Positions 43,874-51,765 of a stretch of DNA of 64,000 bases are shown here, piece by piece. The stretch is from the NCBI GenBank assembly GCA_900078775.1, contig LT549889.1, positions 1,364,001 to 1,428,000 of the forward strand. Direction: 5' to 3'. Each line of letters begins with the position of its first letter. The first letter of the stretch is position 1. The notes below the pieces were generated by a model that was not told where the DNA came from, searched no databases, and worked only from the letters and a program-made list of their open reading frames with translations. The position numbers and the translations under genes were made by a program. This DNA comes from Mycolicibacterium aurum. Lineage in GTDB: Bacteria; Actinomycetota; Actinomycetes; Mycobacteriales; Mycobacteriaceae.

Positions 43874-44998
43874 ATGCCACGCACCCGCGACAAGCGGTCA
43901 TTTGCGACCATCCGCAAGCTGCCGTCTGGCCGATTTCAGGTTCGCTACACCGGCCCTGATGGAATCCGGCACACGGCGCCGTCGACGTTCGGCGCGCGCA
44001 TCGACGCGGAGGCTTTCGTTGTCGCGAAGCGCCGTGAGATAGATCGCGGAGTATGGGACGCGACCGCCGAAGTTAAGCGGGAGGTGATCACGTTCGGCGC
44101 CTACGCTGCCGCATGGGTTGAGGGCCGGCAGGTCGCCGGACGGCCAATTAAAGACCGCACCCGCGAGCACTACTACGCGATTCTCGAGGACCACCTGCTG
44201 CCGCTGTTCGGCGGCCGCCAGATCGCCGCGATCACGCCGAAGGACGTTCGCGAATGGCACGCCGACGCGCTCGTCGACCGGCCGACAATGCGCAGCCACG
44301 CTTACAGCCTGCTCCGAACAATCATGACGAGCGCCGTCAACGACGAGCTCATCGACTCGAACCCCTGCCGGATCACCGGCGCAGGTCGCGCGAAACGCGT
44401 CCACAAGATCCGGCCGGCGTCGATCGACGAACTTGCGACCGTCACGGCCGCGATGCCAGAGCGGCTGCAACTGATGGTGATCTTCGCGTCGTGGTGTGCG
44501 ATGCGCTTCGGCGAGACTGTCGAGTTGCGCCGCGAGGACATCGACCTAGGCGACGAAGTGATCCGAATTCGCCGCGCCGCGGTCCGCACGCAAGGCGGCA
44601 CCTTCGCGATCACGACCCCGAAGTCCGACGCTGGCATCCGCGACGTCGCGATCCCGCCGCACATCATTCCGCAGATCGAAGATCACCTGGCGAAATACGT
44701 AGGAGTTAAACGTAATTCGCTTGTGTTCCCGAATGATTCCGGTGAGCACTTGCAGCCATCAACGCTTTATCGGCACTGGTACAAGGCCCGCGCAGAGGCG
44801 GGCCGCGACGATCTCCGTTGGCACGACCTGCGGCATTCCGGCGCGGTCTTGGCAGCCGCGACCGGCGCGAGCCTCGCCGAACTGATGGCGCGACTGGGAC
44901 ATTCAACGCCGCAGGCCGCTATGCGCTATCAGCACGCCGCTCAAGGGCGCGATCGCGAGATCGCGGCGCTGCTGTCGAAGTTGGCGGCGAACGGATGA
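43874..44998 (+). CDS. int: Tyrosine-recombinase integrase
   Basis: 374 residues. N-terminal arm-binding region (RSFATIRKLPSGRFQVRYTG), SAM-like core-binding domain (about 70-170) and catalytic domain with Arg211 (CAMRFGETVELRRED), Lys250 (TTPKSDAG), His317-x-x-Arg320 (RWHDLRHSGAVLA), His343 (ARLGHST) and Tyr352 (MRYQHAA). From memory it closely resembles Rv2659c of phiRv2 in length and in runs such as SNPCRI and VHKIRPA. It drives insertion into tRNA-Val. Its stop overlaps the next start (ATGA). Confidence 0.96.
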   Translation: MPRTRDKRSFATIRKLPSGRFQVRYTGPDGIRHTAPSTFGARIDAEAFVVAKRREIDRGVWDATAEVKREVITFGAYAAAWVEGRQVAGRPIKDRTREHYYAILEDHLLPLFGGRQIAAITPKDVREWHADALVDRPTMRSHAYSLLRTIMTSAVNDELIDSNPCRITGAGRAKRVHKIRPASIDELATVTAAMPERLQLMVIFASWCAMRFGETVELRREDIDLGDEVIRIRRAAVRTQGGTFAITTPKSDAGIRDVAIPPHIIPQIEDHLAKYVGVKRNSLVFPNDSGEHLQPSTLYRHWYKARAEAGRDDLRWHDLRHSGAVLAAATGASLAELMARLGHSTPQAAMRYQHAAQGRDREIAALLSKLAANG

Positions 44999-45384
44999 CG
45001 GGCTCGGCGTGGTGGCGGCAGCGTTACGGCGGACCTCCGCCCGCACCGCTCGCGGTGGTCTGTACCGGCCGCGGCGCGCACCGGCGGACAGTGCTGCCCG
45101 GGGTTCACGTCTTTACGCATAGCGGGCATGTCGAATTGAGTGCCGAGCACTTCGGGATCCGTGTGACAGGATCCGGCCGGCTGGACGTCGGCGAGCCGGC
45201 CGGCACGTCCGCACGCGTGCGTGTCCCGAGAACGGGGGAGTGCACGCGCGAAGCGCTCGACGCCGCCGACGCGTGGGAGTTCTCCTGCCCGCGATGCGCG
45301 AGAACGCCGAGAGTGCGGAAGGCCGCGCTTACGGCTGCTGCGCACCTAGGTTGGATTGAGGTCGACGTGTCATTCGTCGACTAG
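44995..45384 (+). CDS. Hypothetical protein coupled to int
   Basis: 129 residues from the ATG at 44995. Central Gly/Val-rich segment (GAHRRTVLPGVHVFTHSGHV) and a CxxC pair (WEFSCPRCARTPRVRK) near the C-terminus suggesting a zinc knuckle. No family recognised. Overlap with int by 4 bp implies co-expression. Confidence 0.6.
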   Translation: MTGSAWWRQRYGGPPPAPLAVVCTGRGAHRRTVLPGVHVFTHSGHVELSAEHFGIRVTGSGRLDVGEPAGTSARVRVPRTGECTREALDAADAWEFSCPRCARTPRVRKAALTAAAHLGWIEVDVSFVD

Positions 45385-45530
45385 TCCTTGGCTCGGGTTA
45401 TCCTGGCCTAGTTCCGCAAGGAGCCGATTGGCAATGTCCGCAGGGATTGCCTAGTTAGCACGACAAATGGCCTGCGGTTCTTGACCCGCTCCAACCCGGT
45501 GGGTGTCTTCATTGACCCCGGAGTTGGACC

Positions 45531-45716
45531 ATGGGAAACCCCCGCAGTTACGCGACCCTCAAGCAGGCTGCCGAGTATCTCGGCGTCACTGATCGCACCA
45601 TCCGTCAGATGATTGCCGACGGCCGACTGACCGGCTATCGGAACGGCCCTCGGCTGATCCGCGTCGACCTGAACGAGATCGACGCCGTAATGGAGCCATT
45701 CGGTGGCGCCGCATGA
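45531..45716 (+). CDS. xis: Excisionase-type HTH protein
   Basis: 61 residues: YATLKQAAEYLGVTDRTIRQ, MIADGRLTGYRNGPRLIRVD, the MerR/AlpA-like winged helix of excisionases, with a short C-terminus. It should bend att DNA and switch the integrase to excision, and may also repress int. Followed by an 88-bp gap. Confidence 0.85.
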   Translation: MGNPRSYATLKQAAEYLGVTDRTIRQMIADGRLTGYRNGPRLIRVDLNEIDAVMEPFGGAA

Positions 45717-45804
45717 CCTCTGAACGAAGAAGCCGCCGACCCGGGCAGGATTCGGCGGCCTCGAAGTCCCTGGTGATGGACTCCAATCAGCATAACGGTT
45801 CGCC

Positions 45805-46611
45805 ATGAAGTCGCCTGAATTCCTCAAGGTGATGCCCGGAGACATCGGCCGTGTTGGCGCGCTCGGCGCCCTCATTCTGGCGCTGATCCGTTACGTCACG
45901 GCACTGCCTGGCGAGGCGAATGGCCGCAGAGTCGTTGACGGCGAGACGTGGTGGCGCGGGAGCCACGACGACATCGGGCGCATGCTAGGCGGCACCCATC
46001 GGAAGGCTGTTGGGCGAGCACTGGTGAAGCTCGAAGCTGCCGGCGAGCTACTTGCTCGCCCGTCGAAGCACTACGACGACCGAGCGAAAGAGTACCGGAT
46101 TCCTGGCCAGCCATTGGACGAAAGTGGCCAAAGGCCCTACCAGCCATTGGACGAAAGCAGCCAATCAAGCGGCCGGAATCGGCCACTCTCATTGGCCAGT
46201 TCTGGCCAATCAGATAGCCCGAAAGCGGCCAATCTTCCTATCCCCTTGGAGAACCTAGAAGAACACTCCGTGGGGAAGAAGGGTGCGAGCGAAGGCGGCA
46301 CACGTCTCCCCGAGGGATGGATGCCCAGTCAGTCCGTGATCGAGACGATGCGAGCTGAGTGCCCGCACGTCGCCCTCCAAGCCGAGCACACCAAGTTCGT
46401 CGACTACTGGATCGCGAAAGCCGGCAAGGACGCCTGCAAAGTCGATTGGAACGCCACGTGGCGGAACTGGATTCGCCGAGCAGGTGAATCGGCACATCCA
46501 TCAGGTGCGGCTAGAGGACAGGCCACTGCCTACGAAATCAAGAAAGCCCGCAACGCAGCCGTTTTCAACGAGCTCGCCAATGCTCCCGCCGCGAAGGAAG
46601 TGGCCCGATGA
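45805..46611 (+). CDS. Phage-type replication initiator
   Basis: 268 residues. N-terminal winged-helix-like part (VGALGALILALIRYVTALPG, WWRGSHDDIGRMLGGTHRKA, VGRALVKLEAAGELLARPSK). A polar linker contains a duplicated QPLDES motif, and a C-terminal segment (KFVDYWIAKAGKDACKVDWN, ATWRNWIRRAGES) resembles the DnaT/phage Rep DNA-binding helices. The linker DNA carries iteron-like repeats, as in lambda O where the origin is inside the gene. Followed immediately by a likely helicase loader (4-bp overlap). Confidence 0.75.
   Translation: MKSPEFLKVMPGDIGRVGALGALILALIRYVTALPGEANGRRVVDGETWWRGSHDDIGRMLGGTHRKAVGRALVKLEAAGELLARPSKHYDDRAKEYRIPGQPLDESGQRPYQPLDESSQSSGRNRPLSLASSGQSDSPKAANLPIPLENLEEHSVGKKGASEGGTRLPEGWMPSQSVIETMRAECPHVALQAEHTKFVDYWIAKAGKDACKVDWNATWRNWIRRAGESAHPSGAARGQATAYEIKKARNAAVFNELANAPAAKEVAR
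46107..46233 (+). repeat. Iteron-like cluster, candidate replication origin
   Basis: CCAGCCATTGGACGAAAG occurs at 46107-46124 and 46140-46157 (33-bp period). ATTGGCCAG-TT-CTGGCCAAT forms a 20-bp palindrome at 46191-46210. A further GGCCAAT is at 46227-46233 and related TGGCCAAA/AGCCAAT lie between. All are inside the linker of the initiator gene. Confidence 0.65.
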
Positions 46612-47015
46612 CTGAACCGAACTACGCCCAAATCGCCGCCGTCGTCTACCAGGCGTGCAACCATTTCGACCCGTACTTGCCCGCTTTATCAGCGGATCTC
46701 GCGCGAGCCTGGGGCCGACTCTTCGAGAATGGAAAGTTCTCCGTTGAGGATCTTCTCGCGGCCGTCGATCGGGTCTACAGCGAGCACGGATCGGGATACC
46801 GGCCGCTTCCAAAGGACATCACCGACGCCGCCCGACTCATCCGGGACAAGCGGGTCAAAGATCGCGTGGCCGACACTTCGCGCCAGATCAGCGGTCCGCC
46901 GCCGGCGAGCGAAGAAGCTCGACGTCGAGCGAAGGAAGAGTTCGCGCGGCTCCGCACCCGTCGTCCGCAGCAGACCAGTTCCACGACGCCGGCAACCGCC
47001 GCCGAGGCATCGTGA
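46608..47015 (+). CDS. Putative helicase loader / replisome organiser
   Basis: 135 residues from the ATG at 46608. Helical core: IAAVVYQACNHFDPYLPALS, ADLARAWGRLFENGKFSVED, LLAAVDRVYSEHGSGYRPLP then KDITDAARLIRDKRV. The pattern of short helices with a P-x-x-KDI motif resembles G39P-type loaders of phage replicative helicases. The call rests mostly on position right after the initiator. C-terminus basic and disordered. Confidence 0.5.
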   Translation: MTEPNYAQIAAVVYQACNHFDPYLPALSADLARAWGRLFENGKFSVEDLLAAVDRVYSEHGSGYRPLPKDITDAARLIRDKRVKDRVADTSRQISGPPPASEEARRRAKEEFARLRTRRPQQTSSTTPATAAEAS

Positions 47016-47251
47016 CCCGCGGCAATCAGGCCGACGAGCAGACCGCGCGGCGGGAACGGTTCGCAGCGATCCGCCGCTGCTCGTCGTGCGATCCCTGCGG
47101 ATGGGCGCTCGGGACCGACGGCGTGCCCATCGACCCGGCCGTCCGCTGCACCCACAACAGCCCGCCGCCAGACCGGGACGACGCCGCTCCGGACCCCGAA
47201 CCCGATCTGTTTTCCGAACCCAGGCACGGCCGAACTGAGACCGAGGACTGA
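47012..47251 (+). CDS. Small Cys-rich protein
   Basis: 79 residues from a GTG overlapping the preceding stop. FAAIRRCSSCDPCGWALGTD and AVRCTHN give four Cys plus His, a possible zinc finger. Such short zinc proteins are common in actinobacteriophage early regions. Function unknown. Confidence 0.55.
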   Translation: MTRGNQADEQTARRERFAAIRRCSSCDPCGWALGTDGVPIDPAVRCTHNSPPPDRDDAAPDPEPDLFSEPRHGRTETED

Positions 47252-47257
47252 TCCCAT

Positions 47258-47563
47258 ATGCCCGATTGGCAGACCATGCGCGCGCTCCTGGCCGGCGTCC
47301 CCGACCTACCGGGTGCCCGTTGCAAAGGATCGGCGGACCTATTCGAAGCCACCGTCGCCGAACACGACAAGACCGCCACCAGAAGCGAAGTCCAACAGTC
47401 CCGCGCCGTCGCTCTACGCATCTGCGCGGCCTGTCCGGCACGGACGGCGTGTGGCGACTGGCTTGCATCCCTGCCGCTGTCACGCCGGCCGCGCGGCGTA
47501 GTGGCCGGCGAGGTCATCACAGCGAACGGTCTGCCGGCCGCGACCGGCGGTGACAGCCAATGA
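47258..47563 (+). CDS. WhiB-like Fe-S regulator
   Basis: 101 residues. Four Cys in the WhiB arrangement: Cys22 (PGARCKGSADLFE), Cys56-x2-Cys59-x5-Cys65 (RICAACPARTACGDW). The usual GVWGG turn is replaced by RRPRGVVAGE. It should bind a [4Fe-4S] cluster and possibly region 4 of SigA. Phage WhiB proteins can repress host whiB genes; a role in controlling this island is inference. Confidence 0.82.
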   Translation: MPDWQTMRALLAGVPDLPGARCKGSADLFEATVAEHDKTATRSEVQQSRAVALRICAACPARTACGDWLASLPLSRRPRGVVAGEVITANGLPAATGGDSQ

Positions 47564-47943
47564 GCCAACCCGACCGCGCCGCCGACACATTCACGGCCGC
47601 AGAAGTCCAGATGCTGCACTACGCCGTTCGTGACCTCGTCGCCCGCGCCGACCTCGGCATCAGACCGCCCCTGCCGGTCGGATTCAGCGACCTGAATGTC
47701 CGGCTCGCCAGTTCCGTGCGCGGAACCAAAACTTGTGCGCCGCAGCCACAATCGCCACCCTCGAAAGCGGAAGAACTCATCGACTCGGCCCAGGCGGCTG
47801 CGATCCTGTGCTGTTCCGACAGATGGGTCCGAGATCCCCGCTTCCGAGACAGGCTCGGTGGACGCGAAATCGGCGGTCGGTGGCTCTACCCGCGACAGAC
47901 CGTCGTCGACCACGCACAACGAAAGGCAGGTCAACACCAGTGA
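47560..47943 (+). CDS. Hypothetical protein with C-terminal HTH
   Basis: 127 residues overlapping the WhiB gene by 4 bp. The C-terminal half (LIDSAQAAAILCCSDRWVRD, GGREIGGRWLYPRQTVVDHA) looks like an excisionase/MerR-type winged helix; the N-terminal half is helical. Possibly a second regulator. Confidence 0.55.
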   Translation: MSQPDRAADTFTAAEVQMLHYAVRDLVARADLGIRPPLPVGFSDLNVRLASSVRGTKTCAPQPQSPPSKAEELIDSAQAAAILCCSDRWVRDPRFRDRLGGREIGGRWLYPRQTVVDHAQRKAGQHQ

Positions 47944-48107
47944 ACCCGACCGACTACCTCCGACTCGGCACCGAGCAATACCTCCGAGAACTGCCCGACG
48001 ACGAGTTCGACGAGCTGATCGAGCGGGTACGCCCACCCAAGCCGAGCCCTCACGAAACCGAGCAGGTCGCCTTCATCAAGTCATTCGTTGGCGGTCGTGA
48101 CCATTGA
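47940..48107 (+). CDS. Small acidic protein, 55 residues
   Basis: GTG start overlapping the preceding stop. MNPTDYLRLGTEQYLRELPD then DEFDELIERVRPPKPSPHET. Helical, acidic; no family recognised. Confidence 0.5.
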   Translation: MNPTDYLRLGTEQYLRELPDDEFDELIERVRPPKPSPHETEQVAFIKSFVGGRDH

Positions 48108-48483
48108 GCAGGGCCGGCGGCTGACTCTTGTCGAGCGGGCAGCGCGCAACGTCGACCACGCAGCAGTCGAAGCCAGGTGTCGAGCCGAAGCTGAACACGC
48201 GACCGTCGAACGCATCAAGACCTTGCGCCGCATCCTGTTTCACGACGCACCCCGTAGCGACCGCCTGATCGATGACCTCACGACCGAGGCGTCCGCCGTC
48301 CAGCTGCTCCGCCAAGCCCACGACCAGGCCCACGACCGTCTGGTCCTCGGAATCGTCGAAGTGGCGATCGACGAACGCTGGGGCGATGTCGTAAAGGCCG
48401 GCACCCGCCACTTCGGATCCGACCGCACCGCAGCCCTCGTCGAAGAACTCTGGACCCTCACCACAGGCCGCGACGCGGACTGA
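48097..48483 (+). CDS. Helical hypothetical protein
   Basis: 128 residues if the GTG at 48097 is used; a TTG at 48088 is the alternative. Long helices (RAARNVDHAAVEARCRAEAE, AVQLLRQAHDQAHDRLVLGI). Overlaps the previous gene by 11 bp. No function assigned. Confidence 0.5.
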   Translation: MTIEQGRRLTLVERAARNVDHAAVEARCRAEAEHATVERIKTLRRILFHDAPRSDRLIDDLTTEASAVQLLRQAHDQAHDRLVLGIVEVAIDERWGDVVKAGTRHFGSDRTAALVEELWTLTTGRDAD

Positions 48484-48508
48484 ACCACCCCGAAAGGAAA
48501 AACACGCA

Positions 48509-49084
48509 ATGTCACTCGCAACGCTCGACTCCCAGGTCGAAGGCCTCCGTAAGCAAGCCGCGACGATCATCGAGCGCGGACGCAGCTTCCACGCCACCGT
48601 GACCGCCGACCGCGCGCTTACCGACATCGGCAAGCGAGAGAAGCTCGATGGGGAGCGAGCACGAATCAAGACCCAGCTCAGCGACTTGAAAGAGCGAGAG
48701 CGCGAACTCGTCAACAGCAAGCGCGAATCAATAGAGCGTCAGCTATTCGGGCTATCGGCCGCAGCCAGCACCGACCCCCAACAACTGATCGCCTTTCGCG
48801 ACGCAACCGAACGCGCAACCAAGCTCGGCAAGGACAGCGCCGCTGCCGCAGCACTACTCGCATCCGCCACCCGATCCGGCGACCAAACACTCGCAGCAGC
48901 CATCGCCGCCCACGCACTGCCGCTCACCGAGCCGCTCGGAGTCGTGGGCCCCAAGGGCTGGCGAGACATCGTCAACGACTACGCCGAGCACTACCCATCC
49001 GACGGCGACAAGCTCACCGACCTCTTGGCGCTACACAAGCGTCAAACCGTGAACGCCGTCTTCGCGTACATGCCACCGTTCTGA
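48509..49084 (+). CDS. Coiled-coil protein
   Basis: 191 residues from the ATG at 48509 with GAAAGGAAAAA upstream. The first 90 residues form a coiled coil (DSQVEGLRKQAATIIERGRS, RIKTQLSDLKERERELVNSK, RESIERQLFGLS). A compact C-terminal part follows (PKGWRDIVNDYAEHYPSDGD). Size and position just before a terminase-small-like gene would suit a scaffolding or capsid-remodelling protein, but no homology supports that. Confidence 0.55.
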   Translation: MSLATLDSQVEGLRKQAATIIERGRSFHATVTADRALTDIGKREKLDGERARIKTQLSDLKERERELVNSKRESIERQLFGLSAAASTDPQQLIAFRDATERATKLGKDSAAAAALLASATRSGDQTLAAAIAAHALPLTEPLGVVGPKGWRDIVNDYAEHYPSDGDKLTDLLALHKRQTVNAVFAYMPPF

Positions 49085-49245
49085 CCAACCTCGCGGCCGG
49101 CGCGAACGGTGTTCCCGCACCGCGCACGCGCCGGCCGCGAGCCACCCAGGGGGAGTGACCCCACCCCCGCCCCCACGGCGCACCCCATGGCATAGGTGAC
49201 GCCCCCCCTGCTAGAAGTTTTTTCAACGAACAGAAGGGCTCGTCC

Positions 49246-49584
49246 GTGACTGAGCGTAGATTGCGCGCTGTGGGTTCGGGGGAGAAGGCGCCGACGAAGC
49301 GGGCTCCGCGCAAAGCGGCGCCGAAGTCGGTTGCAAATGCCGCGCGAAGTGGTGATCGCCGGCAGTTGCTCGTCGCGTTGGAGTATCGGATCGCCAAGGC
49401 GATCGACGACCCGAGGGCCGCTGGGCCAGCGTTGGCGGCGTTGGTCAAGCATCAGCGCGAGATCGCGGCTGAGATTCATGGAATTGATCTGGCCATCGGT
49501 GCCGGTGCGGGGATGGCGAATGCGGGCCAAAGATCCGCAATCGCAGACACGCCGAACGAGGTGTGGAACGAGTCGATGATTTGA
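49246..49584 (+). CDS. Terminase-small-subunit-like protein
   Basis: 112 residues from a GTG at 49246. Basic N-terminus (KAPTKRAPRKAAPKSVANAA) and a helical pair, DRRQLLVALEYRIAKAIDDP then GPALAALVKHQREIAAEIHG, the pattern of small terminases in actinobacteriophages and phiRv1/phiRv2. No large terminase is present, so it would have to redirect a helper phage motor. Modest confidence because the protein is short. Confidence 0.5.
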   Translation: MTERRLRAVGSGEKAPTKRAPRKAAPKSVANAARSGDRRQLLVALEYRIAKAIDDPRAAGPALAALVKHQREIAAEIHGIDLAIGAGAGMANAGQRSAIADTPNEVWNESMI

Positions 49585-49850
49585 ACGCCGGCGCGCCAGT
49601 CGGCGTTTGCGGCTTCGGCAGCGGCCGTTGTTGGGCAGGAAAGCCCGAAGTTCGATGGTGGCGCGCAACGCAGTGGGCACGGCCGGCTTAGTCGAAGCAC
49701 CGTGACCGGCATAGTCATGGAGTCGGCTGTGCAGGTATAGGCGGTCCGAGGTGCGCTGGGTTTAGCTCTGCGTGATCCGTTCATCGGGGCTTTCGAGCTG
49801 CCAGCGCGTTGCTGCAGCGCACACGGACAAGCGAAGGAGAGGATTCGGGT

Positions 49851-50696
49851 ATGACGTTAATACTCGGCATGAGCAAACCAGAGGGCATCTACATGTCGGT
49901 TGATTACCGCACAAGCGCTCCAGAGACGCAGAAACTCCTGGACGATTCGACCGTGAAGTTCCTGACGCTTCATTACCCCCCGGCTAATCTCGGCCCAAAG
50001 GCTCTTATCGCCTACTGCGGGGTCGCGACAGCGCAGGACAATAAGACTCCGCTCGGCGACTGGTTGCGTACGACCATGCGCGGCGAGACCGAGTCATTTG
50101 CGGATTCAATGAAGCACCTTGGCGCGAGGCTTGACCGCGACCTCTCGCGCTGGCTGCACAGGTTTCAAACCCCGCTAGTCGTTAACGTCCTCGCGATCGA
50201 TAGTCAGCGCAAGCGATACTTCGGGGGCTTCTCCAATTTGAAGTCAGGCGGAGCCTCGGTTTCGCGCAATTTCGAATACCGCATGGAGGCGCTGACACAC
50301 CCGCTTTTCGGTAACGGGTCGGCTGCCATGCGTGTTCTGATAAGCGGTGAAGGCGCGAAGCTGTCCCATGCCCTCTCCGTTCCAATACGGCATCCGCGTG
50401 AGCACATGCAGTTGCTGGCGGAGGTGAACGGACGTGTTGCTAGGGTCGAGAAGACTGTCAGCCCGCATTGTCACGTGTCTTTTGTCAGCGCGGACAATCA
50501 GTTTCGGTCCAGGTCCGAGGTGTTCGATCAACGTCCGAGACAAGTGCCGTTGAAATTGCGACTGCCGACAATCGTGCTGGGCGCTGATCTGTCTGAATCG
50601 CCCGAGCAGTTCGTGCAGGACGTTGAACATGACAATGCTCGTTTAACTGCATCGGAAGTAGCCGCGATCAACCAGAGCTTGCCCCGTCGGCGGTAG
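49851..50696 (+). CDS. Proteasome-like N-terminal-threonine hydrolase
   Basis: 281 residues from the ATG at 49851 behind GAAGGAGAGG. Right after Met comes TLILGMSKPEGIYMSVDYR: counting Thr as 1, Asp17 and Arg19 fall exactly where proteasome beta subunits have theirs. Lys35 (DDSTVKFL) stands near the catalytic Lys33 position. A beta-rich core with ALIAYCGVATAQ and NVLAIDSQRKRYFGGFSNLK follows. Removal of Met would expose the nucleophile. No propeptide and no ATPase partner. The 3' end overlaps the HNH gene on the other strand by 29 bp. Confidence 0.6.
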   Translation: MTLILGMSKPEGIYMSVDYRTSAPETQKLLDDSTVKFLTLHYPPANLGPKALIAYCGVATAQDNKTPLGDWLRTTMRGETESFADSMKHLGARLDRDLSRWLHRFQTPLVVNVLAIDSQRKRYFGGFSNLKSGGASVSRNFEYRMEALTHPLFGNGSAAMRVLISGEGAKLSHALSVPIRHPREHMQLLAEVNGRVARVEKTVSPHCHVSFVSADNQFRSRSEVFDQRPRQVPLKLRLPTIVLGADLSESPEQFVQDVEHDNARLTASEVAAINQSLPRRR

Positions 50697-51594
50697 GCGC
50701 ATAGCGAATACGAAGCGCCTCAACGCTTGGCATCTGTGTGATCTTGTGCCCACTCAACGATGAATATGGCTGGTACTGCGCAAGATTTGGGTCTATCTCA
50801 ACCAACATAGTGTCAGGGTTGATCGCGATATGCCCAGCATCGAAGAGACGATGAATGTCGGTTCTAAGGAGGAGGCCGTGCTCCAAATTATGTGATTCGT
50901 TCGTCGCGTAAGGCAGGATGTGCGCAGCCTCTAGGGCTTCCGCAGGACACGGCCCCGTCACTGCACACGAGAGGCCGTAGGCGCGCAGCAGGCCAGTGCG
51001 AAATTGGCCTTGATTGATGCGCGCGAGAACTTGCGTCTGTCGGCGCCCCCCGTGGATCGGAACGTGGACCGGCGTCTTCGACTGCGGAATCGAAACGCTC
51101 AGGCTGCTGAGGAGGTGTTCGAGACCGTCATCGTCAATGGGGCGGATGGAATTCTGAACACTTTGGTCGAGCAGGTGTGGCTCGACTTGCGCGAGAGTCA
51201 ACGCACCGTCGAGTGCTTGCCATCTGGCTTGGTACTCGGCGACATACCGAGTTATCGGATCGTCAGTTGACAGAGCCGTGGGCGAGCGGTGCTTGCATCC
51301 GTTATGGGGGCAAGCGTAGTCGTTTGTTCTTTTACGGAACTCCACTCCCGCTCGCTGGCAATTCACGCAGCGTCGGCGGGACTTGACGCCTGGGCTCGAC
51401 GCGATTTCGTCAATTCGAGATACGCCGAGAATGGAATCGTCCTCGCGGAGGACAACAACGTGACCTTTCGAGACTTGCTTGTGGTACGAAACCGAGTCGT
51501 CGTATACGTAGGATGATCCGAGCACGTCCTCGTAGGGGTCAATGCTGTCGTAACTTCTGTCGCCCGTGACCGATGTGAACAACCATGCCACCAT
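50668..51594 (-). CDS. HNH endonuclease with zinc ribbon, restriction-like
   Basis: 308 residues from the ATG at 51592-51594. N-terminal PUA/EVE-like stretch (VSYHKQVSKGHVVVLREDDS, ILGVSRIDEIA), then a zinc ribbon with Cys76/79/95/100 (RRRCVNCQRA, YACPHNGCKH). The C-terminal HNH_2 nuclease is LSCAVTGPCPAEALEAAHIL, with His225, Asn236 and His248 (NLEHGLLLRTDIHRLFDAGH). This build resembles modification-dependent type IV restriction enzymes. No methyltransferase is adjacent, which supports that view. Confidence 0.8.
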   Translation of the reverse strand: MVAWLFTSVTGDRSYDSIDPYEDVLGSSYVYDDSVSYHKQVSKGHVVVLREDDSILGVSRIDEIASSPGVKSRRRCVNCQRAGVEFRKRTNDYACPHNGCKHRSPTALSTDDPITRYVAEYQARWQALDGALTLAQVEPHLLDQSVQNSIRPIDDDGLEHLLSSLSVSIPQSKTPVHVPIHGGRRQTQVLARINQGQFRTGLLRAYGLSCAVTGPCPAEALEAAHILPYATNESHNLEHGLLLRTDIHRLFDAGHIAINPDTMLVEIDPNLAQYQPYSSLSGHKITQMPSVEALRIRYAPTADGASSG

Positions 51595-51765
51595 AGCGTT
51601 TAGCCTAGCGGCCACTCTTTGTGGGGAGTTCGCGCCTCCGGTGCAAATGCGAACCGCTGCAAACTAGATCGGTCGGTGATCGAACGCATACGCGCGACCG
51701 TCGAGTCGACTGTGTCCGGCGGTGCCGCAGCACTCGCCGTCCGCATCATGGGCCTGGTCGGCCAC

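Noticed and set aside
46107..46233. CRISPR-like array from the repeated CCATTGG units
   Set aside because: Repeats are inside a coding frame, too few and unevenly spaced, and no cas gene is present anywhere in the window.
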